A stretch of 64,000 bases of DNA from Mytilus californianus. Lineage: Eukaryota > Mollusca > Bivalvia > Mytilida > Mytilidae. Position numbers and translations under genes: made by a program. Location of the stretch: NCBI RefSeq assembly GCF_021869535.1, contig NW_026262712.1:46854884-46918883 (forward strand), read 5' to 3'. Positions 22,926 to 33,190 of this stretch are shown piece by piece; the stretch's first letter is position 1; each line of letters begins with the position of its first letter. A model generated the notes under the pieces. The model did not search any database. It was not told the DNA's origin and saw only the letters and a program-made list of their open reading frames with translations.

Positions 22926-23199
22926 TAAAAGATAAAGGAAAGAGAAAGACAAAACTGTTAGCAGTATAAAGCTAGAATATGCGATCAAAGACCATGTATT
23001 ACCTAAACATAAATGTGTGCTTATATGATATTGGAATAACATTGCAGGCACAAAAAGCATAACTGGAAATGATAAAATGTCAATATTTTTGTCAGTTGAA
23101 GCTTTAAAATTTCAAAATCAATACTTTATTCAATTTTTTTTATAAGATCTTTTATCTTCAATACGTATACATAGTAATCTAAAAAAAATAAAGATTTGA

Positions 23200-23770
23200 A
23201 ATTATAGCAGTGGATAGAGTCAACAAGCTAGACAGAAAATCATAGAAGAAGACTAAGTATTCTGGTACAGCACAATGTGTAAGCGTAATAATAACGAAGG
23301 TAATATTGTCAAAGTACCTTGTTTTATTTTGATTTATATTCAGCAAAGACGTAATGAAATGGCGAACGAGTTTTTTTTCACAAGGCTGCAAACACATATG
23401 AGGAATTGACGAGGGGCATGGAGTAACCGGAACATATTCTCTTCGGAATGGTGTTTCAAGCTTTGAATTGGAAAATTAGTGACCAGTCACATTTGCAAAT
23501 TCCGCAAGATCAACGCTAGAAAATGGAAGCTGTCAAACTAAATATGTAGGATTACGGTGTGTCAATCGCTAAATTTGCTGACCATGATAAAGAACATTAA
23601 TACTTCACTAATAGCGATGGGTAGAGGGCAACAACATCAGCAACACAAAAGTTACAGGAACAACAGCGGTTATGGCAACAACAGAGTCAACAAACGTGAC
23701 AGAAAATAATGGAAGATGATTAAGTATTTTGGTAACTTACGATGTGTAAATGTAGTAATAATTGCACAGC
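23200..23770 (+). repeat. Diverged direct duplication about 470 bp apart
   Basis: The blocks GTCAACAAGCTAGACAGAAA, AGACTAAGTATTCTGGTA and ATGTGTAAGCGTAATAATAA (about 23218-23295) recur as GTCAACAAACGTGACAGAAA, TGATTAAGTATTTTGGTA and ATGTGTAAATGTAGTAATAA (about 23686-23763). The rest of 22930-24800 shows no coding signal and would be intron of the minus-strand gene. Confidence 0.5.
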
Positions 23771-24810
23771 ACATGACAGAACAATCTATAAATGGTAGAG
23801 TTTGCAAAAAAATTAGAAGCCAAGAAAGATATGGCAACAATACAGATAATTCTACTAGATAGTTTTCAAAACCATAGACACAATGGATTCGCGTCTATCC
23901 GTATAGAATAAAGACATACGTTATGCAGAGGTCAATTTTGCAGCATATCTGCATACAAATACAACTGCTACCTTTAAAGTATAGAAAGCTTTGTATCTCT
24001 GAGTATTTTAGGACAACAGGGTTGAAGAACTCGTTCACGCGTTTTAGGCAGAAGTGTGTTGTCATTTCATTGAAAGGTACTGTATTTTACCTCCAGTTTG
24101 TTCAGCATTCCTTAATATTTAAAAAAATAAACAGATTTCATGCTATCTCATGAAAATAAGGGAGATTTCTACACTTTAACATTGTACAAAAAATCTGCAC
24201 TCTTAAAAGCAATACTGGACTTACAGGGTCATTGCAACTGTCGTAAACATTGAAATAAAACAATACAAGTGTTACAATGTGTTAAATGCTGCAAGATTTA
24301 AACAAATGTCAACCATCGTTACTGATAATAACACAAAAATAATCAGACATTGCTTTTGATTTAAATAACCATGATATAACACAAATTCAGAAACGCAGAC
24401 TTATAAGATTTTTGAATAATAATAGGGAGGCTTTCGAAGCAAGTTTTTCATAGTAAAGCCATTCTATAATATGCAAACATAAGAAAGTGACACATTTATA
24501 GATATCACACGAGAATAATTATCATCACTTAACTTTGTAGTTGCTTTCATCAGATTGAGTTGGATCATGTAACAGGTCATAAATTTCCATTAATTACAAG
24601 AATTGGTGTTTATGAATGGCTTCATTTACCTATATTTCAAAGAAACTCTCTTCTCAGTTTTTAGATAATCATGACTCAAATGCTCAGATTGTTAGATTTG
24701 AATTTTGATTCGATTTATTTCGACAACAATTCATTCTTAGTCGAACTTTTGAGTAACATCTTAGACATCTAGAACACGAAGTAAACAGACTTTAAGACGC
24801 AAATTCTTAC

Positions 24811-24855
24811 CGTAAAACCTTTTAGATGTGAGTTGGCAGTCAAAGAGGTCAGATA
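24811..24855 (-). CDS. Candidate 45-nt exon of the Cys-rich gene
   Basis: On the minus strand ACGACCTTAG | 45 bases | GTAAGAATT encloses (x)TA then SDLFDCQLTSKRFY and one base G. That G joins the AT at the start of the 22113-22314 exon to give D, so the product reads ...KRFY-D-SPVNYKG.... The donor is good and the acceptor modest. No start codon or signal peptide was found upstream; the 5' part of the gene would lie beyond 24855 or outside the window. Confidence 0.4.
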
Positions 24856-24884
24856 CTAAGGTCGTTCCCTAACAAATAATTTCT

Positions 24885-25045
24885 CAGTTCCAATTTGGAA
24901 GTGAAAATTTTAACTTTAAACTGAGAAATATCAAGTTGGTACTGAGAAATGGCAATTTGTAGGCGGGAAATGTCAACATGGTAGAGAGAAAGGTCACTTT
25001 AGATCTGAGAAATATCAGCTTTAAAATGAGAAATGTTAACTTAGA
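24885..25045 (+). repeat. Degenerate ~30-bp tandem repeat (CTGAGAAATxTCAA)
   Basis: Successive units carry CTGAGAAATATCAAGTTGGTA, CTGAGAAATGGCAATTTGTAG, CGGGAAATGTCAACATGGTA, GAGAGAAAGGTCACTTTAGAT, CTGAGAAATATCAGCTTTAAA and ATGAGAAATGTTAACTTA. There are about seven diverged units. Confidence 0.65.
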
Positions 25046-25059
25046 CATAATACTCGAAT

Positions 25060-25399
25060 TTAAGGTTTCCTGATGAAGGTTAATCCAAAAAAGCGCTTCT
25101 GACGCATGAAATTTATGAGTGTTTTCTTTACATTACTTGGTCGATGCCTCTGCTGGTGAACTCTATGTAAACTCATCATAGATACTAGGATATAAATTCT
25201 GTACGCCAGACGAGTGTTTCGTCTACAATAAACCAAAAACGATAAAAAAAAAGCATAATAAAGTACGAAGTTGAAGACCATAGAGGACCAAAAATTCCGA
25301 AAGGTTTTGCAAAATACAACTACGATAATCTATTCCTTGGGAAGAAAATCCTAAGCATTTTGGAAAATTCCCGAGGGAATCTCAGCTAAGTAGTCAGTA
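25060..25399 (-). repeat. Left part of an R1 repeat mosaic, interrupted at TA
   Basis: Minus-strand R1 text (AAGCGCTTCTGACGCATGAA, TCGATGCCTCTGCTGGTGAA) is joined to further R1 blocks (AAACTCATCATAGATACTAGG, GAAAGGTTTTGC) and ends GAGGGAATCTCAGCTAAG-TAGTCAGTA at 25399. The continuation, GGTACTGATATGATTTATAA, is found at 32354. Joining the two restores the order of the uninterrupted copy at 13425-13475 (opposite strand). The separation is caused by the element at 25400-32346. Confidence 0.65.
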
Positions 25400-25627
25400 C
25401 AGTCAAATCTGCCTTTACGGTCACCTAGTTTCAGCGGTCACCTGCCTCTAACGGTCACTTTCAGACTCTCTAAAACGTGTTTCTCGAAACAATTTAACTC
25501 ATTTTAGTGGTCATCTTATTTTTGCACGAAATCGTCACTTCAACTTTTAACTACGGTCATCAAAATGATTTTCATGCTTTTAAGAACCAAAATATAATCA
25601 TGACGAAAAATATATGTGTTCAATATC

Positions 25628-25705
25628 GTGTAATTTAGGATAAATGTAATTTTAGCCACGTGTATTATTTCCCGTGGTTAGCTAGCCTTGAGACGATCCC
25701 TCACT
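25628..25705 (+). repeat. Split direct repeat A1
   Basis: About 78 bp that matches A2 at 31536-31615 with a few differences and two small indels. It marks the 5' end of the YR retrotransposon. Confidence 0.8.
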
Positions 25706-26038
25706 CTGAATGAAGCACAATAATTGTGCTATTTGTATGTCAAGCAGTCATTCTGATATCTCAGATCACGGACAAAGAAGTGCCACTCAAACTATTAATG
25801 AAGTCGCAAAAAACCCGTATGCGCCTCAGAATTAGGATTAAATTATGCAGCAAAAAACTTAAATTGTTTACGTTTTGAGGCGTGGCACCGATTGCTGCCT
25901 GCTTCTGTGGAAGCCAGAGATTTTTTATTTTAAATGGTGTAACAGATGGTTTTAAGCTTAGTGTTGTTTATGGACCGCATCTGCTTGTAGATAGAAACAC
26001 ATTACTCGTCCGCTTTTCGCTTTCTGTGTACTGTTGAA

Positions 26039-26872
26039 AAACAAATTAAACTAGAGATTGATCTTGGAAATTATGTAGTTACAAAAACAAAACTGATTAT
26101 AATCAGCTCATTAGGTGCGATAGAAAAATCAAATGGTGATGTGCGTATCATTCATGATGCTAGCCTACCGACAGGCATTTCTCTTAATTCTTATACGGAT
26201 ACTAGTTGTTCTTACATGGATTTACGACATGCGTTGCAGATAATTATTGGTAATGATTATCTCGGGAAAATAGATTTGAAGAGTGCTTATAGATCCGTAA
26301 AGTGTCATAATTCTGATTATCCTTTGACGGGCCTCCAGTGGACATTTACTGGAGACGATTCTCCAACATATATGTATGATGCTAAACTGCCGTTTAGTCA
26401 CGCGCGAAGCCGTAAAATTCATCAGCAATTAAGTGCTTCTGTCTGTGAAATAAGAAATGTACATATAATGTTAATTGCATTGCTTATTTCGATGATTTTT
26501 TAGTGATTGAAGATTCGTTTTATCAGTGTCAAACAGGAATTCGTTTACTAATCGATACTTTACGTAGGTTAGTTTTCAACATCAACTGGAATAAAATTGA
26601 TGGCCCATCTCAAAGTTTACCTTTTTTAGGGATTGTCATAAACACATTCCATGATGTCATTTTTATCTTTCTAAAACCGCAAACGAACCAGTGTGAAACA
26701 ACTACAATCTTTGTGTGGCAAACTTTTGACTTTTGTTAGGCGATTTATTGATAACGTATTAAATGTAAATACAAACAATAGGAATGCAAAAATACTTTTG
26801 TCTACAGATTTCTTTTCTGATATTGCATGGTGGGTTAATTTCATGAATATGTTCAATGGAACAGTAACTTTT
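26039..26872 (+). pseudogene. YR-retrotransposon reverse transcriptase, frameshifted
   Basis: The plus strand reads ISSLGAIEKSNGDVRIIHDA, then GKIDLKSAYRSV, LTGLQWTF and LPFSHARS, which is the Ngaro/DIRS reverse-transcriptase order (LISPLGAVPK, DLKSAYR, GxxW, LPFGxRS). The catalytic box is YFDDFLVIED at about 26483-26512, just across a frameshift near 26470. The C-terminal connection continues in a third frame (LQSLCGKLLTFVRRF and WWVNFMNMFNGTVTF), and the Helentron-like insertion begins there. With at least two frameshifts this copy cannot make an intact enzyme. Confidence 0.85.
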
Positions 26873-26875
26873 TAG

Positions 26876-29800
26876 CTCACCTGGCCCGAAGGGCCAAGTG
26901 AGCTTTTCTCATCACTTGGCGTCCGTCGTCCGGTGTCGTCCGGCGTCGTCCGTCGTCGGCGTTAACTTTTTACATTTTGAACTTCTTCTAGAGAACCACT
27001 GAATGGAATGAAACCAAATATGGCATGAATGTTCCTTATGAGGTGCTGACCAAGTGTTGTTACTTTGTAGCGGATCCATTATCCAAGATGGCCGCCAGCG
27101 GGGGACTTAGTTTAACATAGGACCCTATGGGTTATACATACAAATGTCTTCTTTTAGAGAACCACTGAATGGAATGAAACCAAACATGGTATGAATGTCC
27201 CTTATGAGGTGCTGACCAAGTGTTGTTACTTTGAAGCCGATCCATAATCCAAGATGGCCGCCAGCGGAGGACTTAGTTTAACATTGGACCCTATGGGAAA
27301 TACATACAAATGTCTTCTTTTAGAGAACCACTGAATGGAATGAAACCAAACATGGCATGAATGTTCCTTATGAGGTGCTGACCAAGTGTTGTTACTATGA
27401 AGCCAATTCATAATCCAAGATGGCCGCCAGCAGGGGACTTAGTTTAACATTGGACCCAATGGGAAATACATACAAATGTCTTCTTTTAGAGAACCACTGA
27501 ATGGAATAAAACCAAACATGGCATTAATGTTTCTTATGAGGTGCTGACCGAGTGTTGTTACTTTGAAGACGATCCATAATCCAAGATGGCCGCCAGCAGG
27601 GGACTTAGTTTAACATGGGACCCTATGAGAAATACATACAAATGTCTTCTTTTAGAGAACCACTGAATGGAATGAAACCAAACATGGCATGAATGTTCCT
27701 TATGAGGTGCTGACCGAGTGTTGTTACTTTGAAGCGGATCCATCATCCAAGATGGCCGCCAGCGGGGGACTTAGTTTAACATAGGACCTTATGGGAAATA
27801 CATACAAATGTCTTCTTTTAGAGAACCACTGAATGGAATGAAACCAGACATGGCATGAATGTTCCTTATGAGGTGCTGACTAAGTGTTGTTACTATGAAG
27901 CCGATCCATAATCCAAGATGGCCGCCAGCAGGGGACTTAGTTTAACATTGGACCCTATGGGAAATACATACAAATGTCTTCTTTTAGAGAACCACTGAAT
28001 GGAATGAAACCAAACATGGCATTAATGTTTCTTATGAGGTGCTGACCGAGTGATGTTACTTTGAAGCCGATCCATAATCCAAGATGGCCGCCAGCAGGGG
28101 ACTTAGTTTAACATGGGACCCTATGGGAAATACATACAAATGTCTTCTGTTAGAGAACCACTGAATGGAATGAAACCAAACATGGCATGAATGTTCCTTA
28201 TGAGGTGCTGACCGAGTGTTGTTACTTTGAAGCCGATCCATAATCCAAGATGGCCGCCAGCGGGGGACTTAATTTAACATAGGACCCTTTGGGAAATACA
28301 TACAAACGTCTTCTTTTAAAGAACCACTGAATGGAATGAAACCAAACATGGCATGAATGTTCCTTATGAGGTGCTGACAAAGTGTTGTTACTTTGAAGCT
28401 GATCCATCATCCAAGATGGCCGCCAGCGGGAGACTTAGTTTAACATAGGAGCCTATGAGAAATACATACAAATGTCTTCTTTTAGAGAACCACTGAATGG
28501 AATGAAACCAAACATGGCATTAATGTTTCTTATGAGGTGCTGACCGAGTGATGTTACTTTGAAGCCGATCCATAATCCAAGATGGCCGCCAGCAGGGGAC
28601 TTAGTTTAACATGGGACCCTATGGGAAATACATACAAATGTCTTCTTTTAGAGAACCACTGAATGGAATGAAACCAAACATGGCATGAATGTTCCTTATG
28701 AGGTGCTGACCGAGTGTTGTTACTTTGAAGCCGATCCATAATCCAAGATGGCCGCCAGCGGGGGACTTAATTTAACATAGGACCCTTTGGGAAATACATA
28801 CAAACGTCTTCTTTTAAAGAACCACTGAATGGAATGAAACCAAACATGGCATGAATGTTCCTTATGAGGTGCTGACAAAGTGTTGTTACTTTGAAGCTGA
28901 TCCATCATCCAAGATGGCCGCCAGCGGGAGACTTAGTTTAACATAGGAGCCTATGAGAAATACATACAAATGTCTTCTTTTAGAGAACCACTGAATGCAA
29001 TGGAACCACACATGGCATGAATGTTCCTTGTGAGGTGCTGACCAAGTGTTGTTACTATGAAGCCGATCCATAATCTAAGATGGCCGCCAGCGGAGGACTT
29101 AGTTTAACATAGGACCCTATGAGAAATACATAGAAATGTCTTCTTTTAGAGAACCACTGAATGCAATGAAACCAAACATAGCATGAATGTTCCTTATGAG
29201 GTGCTGACCAAGTGTTGTTACTATGAAGCCGATCCATAATCTAAGATGGCCGCCAGCGGAGGACTTAGTTTAACATAGGACCCTATGAGAAATACATACA
29301 AATGTTTTCTTTTAGAGAACCATTGAATGGAATGAAACCAAACATGGCATGCATATTCCTTTTGAGGTGCTGACCAAGTGTTGTTACTTTGAAGCTGATC
29401 CTTCATCCATGATGGCCGCCAGATTGGGACAATGTTTAACAAAGGACCCTATGGACAATACATACAAATGACTTCTTTTAGAGAACCACATACTGAATGG
29501 ATTGAAACCAAACATGGCAAGAATGTTCCTTATGAGGTGCTGACTAAGTTTTGTTACTTTGAAGCTGATCCTTCATCCATGATGGCCGCCAATGGGGGAC
29601 TTCCTTTAACATAAGACCCTATGGGAAATACATACAAATGCTTCTTCTAGAGGTGCACTGAATGGAATGAAACCAAAACATGGCATAAATGTTTCTTATG
29701 AGGTGCTGATGAAGTGTTGCTACTTTGTTGCCGATTTACTGTTCAAGATGGCCACCAGGATTTTTTATTAAATTACAGGACCAATATTAAACCAAATTTG

Positions 29801-29907
29801 GCCTCACTCATTATTAGGGTATCTGTTATGATTTTAATCTATTTTTACATGATTTCCAAAACCAAAGTAGAATCAGGTGAGCGACACAGGCTCTTGAGAG
29901 CCTCTAG
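26876..29907 (+). mobile_element. Helentron/pearl-like non-autonomous element carrying a 166-bp tandem array
   Basis: The left end GCTCACCTG (26875-26883) is followed by a GGCCC-GAA-GGGCC hairpin. Its complement CAGGTGAGC lies inside the right end (29874-29882), then comes a hairpin AGGCTCT-TG-AGAGCCT (29888-29903) and the terminal CTAG (29904-29907). An asymmetric inverted repeat plus a 3' hairpin and CTAG fits Helentron-related interspersed elements. Bivalve pearl elements of this kind have a tandem core of about 160 bp, as here. Both flanks read TTTAG (26871-26875 and 29908-29912), which could be a 5-bp target duplication or chance in a T-rich target. It splits the reverse transcriptase/RNase H polyprotein of the host retrotransposon. 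No Rep/helicase is encoded. Degraded relatives are at 9094, 9861, 43450 and 57190. Confidence 0.7.
26983..29758 (+). repeat. About 17 tandem copies of a 166-bp unit
   Basis: Each unit contains AGAGAACCACTGAATGGAAT, CAAACATGGCATGAATGTTC, TTATGAGGTGCTGACC, AGTGTTGTTACTTTGAAGC, ATCCAAGATGGCCGCCAG and TTAACATAGGACCCTATG. Units in the middle are the most alike and the edge ones (before 27100 and after 29400) the most diverged. Block 27963-28460 and block 28461-28958 (three units, 498 bp each) are almost identical. The ~61-codon minus-strand frames repeated through the array are not genes: 166 is not divisible by three, so the frame shifts from unit to unit. Confidence 0.95.
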
Positions 29908-30330
29908 TTTAGACTCTAAAACAGTTACTTGCTTGTAAACTGATGCTTGGTTACATGGTGGTGCTGGATATTATGAAGGAGACCTTTTCTATGTGAATTG
30001 GGACACAGATTTACCGAACTTCACATAAATATTAAAGAGACTATGGCTATTGTGTTGTCCGCGATGAGATGGGGACATTTGTGGGTTAATAAACGTGTTG
30101 TCGTATCTACAGACAACATGACTACAAAATGCATCATTAATAAAGGTAGTTCTAGAAACAAAACTTTAATGACGCAGTTGAGAGAACTTTTCTGGTTGTC
30201 GGCTACACACAATTTCGACATCAAAGCCATATTTATCAGTGGTCGTAATAATGTTATTGTTGACGCCGCGTCAAGACTTCATGAATCAGGACAATTATCT
30301 AGGCTTTATGATAAACTTGTGATCCACTTA
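29908..30330 (+). pseudogene. YR-retrotransposon RNase H domain
   Basis: After the insertion the polyprotein resumes with LDSKTVTCL, then a broken stretch, DAWLHGGAGYYEG, NIKETMAIVLSAMRWGHLW, VVSTDNMTTKCIINKG and HNFDIKAIFISGRNNVIVDA, ending ASRLHE. TDA/STDN/VDAASR are the usual catalytic-acid neighbourhoods of the RNase H of DIRS/Ngaro elements. A stop/frameshift separates the first block from the long frame at 29998. Confidence 0.8.
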
Positions 30331-30409
30331 TTTTATATACCGTTTACGACTATCGAGCTACTTAATCACATATCTTTTGACTTTTTTAATTCCAGATGGA
30401 GAAACAATG

Positions 30410-31353
30410 GAAACGCAAATGTTGGAGAACACCGTGTTTCGCTTGAAAAGCAAGGGGTTGGCTAGTTCAACTTCAGGAGCTTACCGTACCCATCTCAAGA
30501 CTTATCTGGAGTTCTGTGAAAATTATGACCTAAAACCAGTGCCATGCAAACCAAAACTGTAGAACTTTACATTCCTTTTTTTTTTGTGGATGTGAAAACT
30601 TTGCGTTATCGTATTTGAACATTATATCTGTGCTGCATAAATCGCACGACAAACCGGACCCTATTGCTGTCGGAGTGTCCTACATTTACTGACTGGTGTC
30701 AAACAGGAACTTGGTACCAGTCAAAATTGTAAGGCACCTGTTACACCAGAACTATTGTTAAGATTTAAGTCAATTTCAAATCTTGAATGTCATAATAATA
30801 TTTTTTGGGGCTGCTTGTCTTACAGATTTGTATGGTTTTTTGCGACCAAACAACTTTTTAATCAAAGGTTCTTTTGATCCAAAAATCAATTTTCGAAGGA
30901 TAGGTGTGCTGCCTTGCAGCTGGGGTATGCTTGTTACACTCAAACTTACTTAGACGCTGCAGTTTCGTTCTAAGCCTATTGAAGTAATTCTTCCTTTGTT
31001 ACACGGTCACCAGCTTTGTCCGTATGAAGCCTTATCCCGTGTGCTTGCCCTACCTGGAGATCCCTTAGATCCTTTATTTAGGTTGTCTGACAAAAATTGT
31101 TTGTCTTATACTGTTTTTCTCCGGTGCCTTCGTATTTTTGTTGCAACACCTTGGCTGTAATCCTCAGAGTTATGGGGGACACTCTTTTCGTAGGGATGCT
31201 GCCACTTGGGCAGGATCTGTAGGTCTTTCGGACAGTGACATAAGATTACTAGGTTATTGGCCAAGTGATTGTTTTTTACGCTATATTGATTCTGATAGAG
31301 ACCAGCGTCTTAAAGCCATGACTTCATTCTGTTCTTTATTACCACCTTTTTAA
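30410..31353 (+). pseudogene. YR-retrotransposon tyrosine recombinase, broken
   Basis: An N-terminal core-binding part reads LKSKGLASSTSGAYRTHLKT, then YLEFCENYDL. A middle part in another frame has LTDLYGFLRPNN, where the first catalytic arginine sits. The C-terminal part reads YGGHSFRRDAATWAGSVGLS and LLGYWPSDCFLRYID, giving H-x-x-R and the final tyrosine. These are the R, H-x-x-R and Y positions of the tyrosine recombinases that YR retrotransposons use instead of an integrase. Stops near 30560 and shifts around 30640-31130 make it non-functional. Confidence 0.8.
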
Positions 31354-31366
31354 CAAACTACCCCCC

Positions 31367-31976
31367 TTCTTGTTTGGGTTTGGGGTTATATTTTTTATTA
31401 TGTCATATATCATGTACAAGGGGGGTTTTATGCTTGGGGTTACCAAGCTAATAATAAAATTGCCATTATTATTATTGTTGTTATCTTAAACAACCCTGTC
31501 TCACATCTGTTTTATCAATTAACTAGTGAGGTGAAGTGTAATTTAGGATTAATGTAATTTTAGCCACGTGTATAAATACCCCGGGGTTAGCTAGCATTGA
31601 GACGACCCCTCACTCATGCGCAGCCTCGCTGCCTCGCAGAGATTGTTACCACATGGCATTGTGATAGGCTTCGTAAGCATGCAAGCACGTTTTTTCTTAG
31701 GTCCCGCCCTCCCTCCCAGTAGCATTACTAAGGGTGATGTGGTTTTTGCTTTGCTTTTATTTTGAATATTTGTTTGTAGTTAAGTATTTGTAATACTTAT
31801 TGTTTTCTTGTATGGGATTATATTTTTATTATGTCATATATCATGTACAAGGGGGTTTTAGGCTTGGACAAATATTGGGGTTACTAAGCTAATAATAAAA
31901 CTGCCATTATTATTATTGTTGTTATCTTAGACAGCCCTGTCTCACATTTGTTTTGTCAATTAACTAGTGAGGTAAA
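31367..31976 (+). repeat. Split direct repeats B1-A2-B2
   Basis: B1 (31367-31535) abuts A2 (31536-31615) directly. After about 190 bp of unrelated sequence B2 (31805-31976) repeats B1, with a small insertion (GACAAATATT) and scattered differences. B2 closes the retrotransposon; beyond it the sequence returns to the outer DNA transposon. Confidence 0.85.
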
Positions 31977-32348
31977 GAGGTAAACATGAGACTCGGAACC
32001 CGTTTGTAACCGAAATCGCGCATTAGAAATGAATTTGTGAATTTCTCGTGTTCCACTCCTTTTAGTTTCCAGTGAAAACCGTATCATAGACTTATTTCTT
32101 TTCGAATATTTACTATTTCGAATGTTTTCTTCAAATTGAGAGCGCCGGAATCTGCCCTTTTTATATTTGTCTGCTCGCACGAACGATAATTCTACCGCTT
32201 GAAAACACTAAAACAATTTGCCCCGATCCCGGCCACGTGCGATGTCGGAATCGGATTTTTTTCCGATCCTCATTTAAAAGGTCACATCTCTTGAGCGGTC
32301 ACTTTTGATACTTCCAATGAGTGTCTGCTGAATACAGGTTTGACTGTA

Positions 32349-32480
32349 CTTTGGTACTGATATGATTTATAACAAACCATTATTCAACTGTCCGTTGATG
32401 AATTTAGAAAATATTTAGAATGGCGTTCCTGGTTAAAAGCTCTTTGGACGTATAAAATGTATAAAGTGTTGTTTTCATTT
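32349..32480 (-). repeat. Right part of the interrupted R1 repeat
   Basis: GGTACTGATATGATTTATAA, CAAACCATTATTCAACTGTCC and GTTCCTGGTTAAAAGC are the reverse complement of the R1 order at 13165-13450. It continues the copy broken at 25399. Confidence 0.7.
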
Positions 32481-33190
32481 TTTTTTTAATGTATGAATTT
32501 TGAAATGAGATTTTTTAACAACAGAATGGGACATCAAAATGTCAGTCTATTTGTGCTAGGATAGTCAAATGTAAATATGCATACCTGCTTTAATTAGTGA
32601 CCACCAACTCAGCAAAAATACAACTTTCAGTGGAAGACACATCATCTTGGCCAGTAACGATTGAAATAAATCTACTATTACTCAATACATCTAGGAAAAT
32701 TACATACTGATGTATACATTTGTGCATTTGAGCATGTCCTACAACAGATGTAGACAAATAAAAAAGTTCGTGTGTCAGGTGCAAATGTTTGAAACTTATC
32801 TTATTGATTCGACAATTATTTGATTAGATATGCATATCTTTACGAGTAATCAAGAGTGTATAATAGAATAGCTATCGGAAAATTGTAAAAATATAATCAA
32901 GTTATTATATTAATAAGGATTCAAAATTTTGACTTCAAAATTATAGTCAATTTAGCAGTGATTAGCTTTAATTTTAAAGTACGTCTTTGACATGGACGAT
33001 GGTCATTATCATAACATGAAGAGGGTAGAAGTCAGATGCATGAATATCCTAGTCGCAGGTTATAATATTTGACAACTCAACAGTTCCTGTAGCTTCAAAA
33101 CTATTCCATTTAGATAGTAGGTAAAACTTTGTTTCCATGACAATATACAAGAAAAAGAATTAACAAAATACAGAACAAAAAAGTAACACA
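32481..33190. other. Gene-free stretch
   Basis: I see nothing beyond AT-rich sequence; the short minus-strand frame at 32590-32784 has no recognisable motif. Confidence 0.5.

Larger units (their letters stand above)
25628..31976 (+). mobile_element. Ngaro/DIRS-type tyrosine-recombinase retrotransposon with split direct repeats (decayed)
   Basis: The order A1 (25628-25705), coding region, B1 (31367-31535), A2 (31536-31615), B2 (31805-31976) is the split-direct-repeat plan of Ngaro-like YR retrotransposons. A copies start GTGTAATTTAGGAT and share GTAATTTTAGCCACGTGTAT and GGTTAGCTAGC. B copies share TATTATGTCATATATCATGT, GGGGTTAC, CTAATAATAAAA, TATTATTATTGTTGTTATCT and CAATTAACTAGTGAGGT. The coding parts are reverse transcriptase (26039-26871), RNase H (29908-30330) and tyrosine recombinase (30410-31353), all broken by frameshifts. 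No LTR or integrase of the retroviral type is present. Copies of A and B differ by several percent by eye, so the insertion is not recent. Confidence 0.85.
25400..32346. mobile_element. Non-autonomous DNA transposon with CAGTCAAA termini and TA duplication (pogo/Tigger-like)
   Basis: The left end CAGTCAAATCTGCC (25400) and the right end CAGGTTTGACTG (to 32346) are inverted repeats with one mismatch in 12. TA stands on both outer sides (25398-25399 and 32347-32348). Subterminal GCGGTCACC/ACGGTCACTT motifs repeat on the left and GAGCGGTCACTTTT on the right. Such CAGT(C)AAACCTG ends with a TA target are usual for pogo/Tigger members of the Tc1/mariner superfamily. Only about 230 bp on the left and 370 bp on the right are its own sequence; the rest is a later insertion. 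No transposase is visible. Confidence 0.65.

Noticed and set aside
27226-29442. Series of ~61-codon minus-strand frames with SNNTxSAPHKEHSCHVWFHSIQ
   Set aside because: They come from the 166-bp tandem unit; the period is not divisible by three and the frames end within each unit, so they are not a repeat protein.
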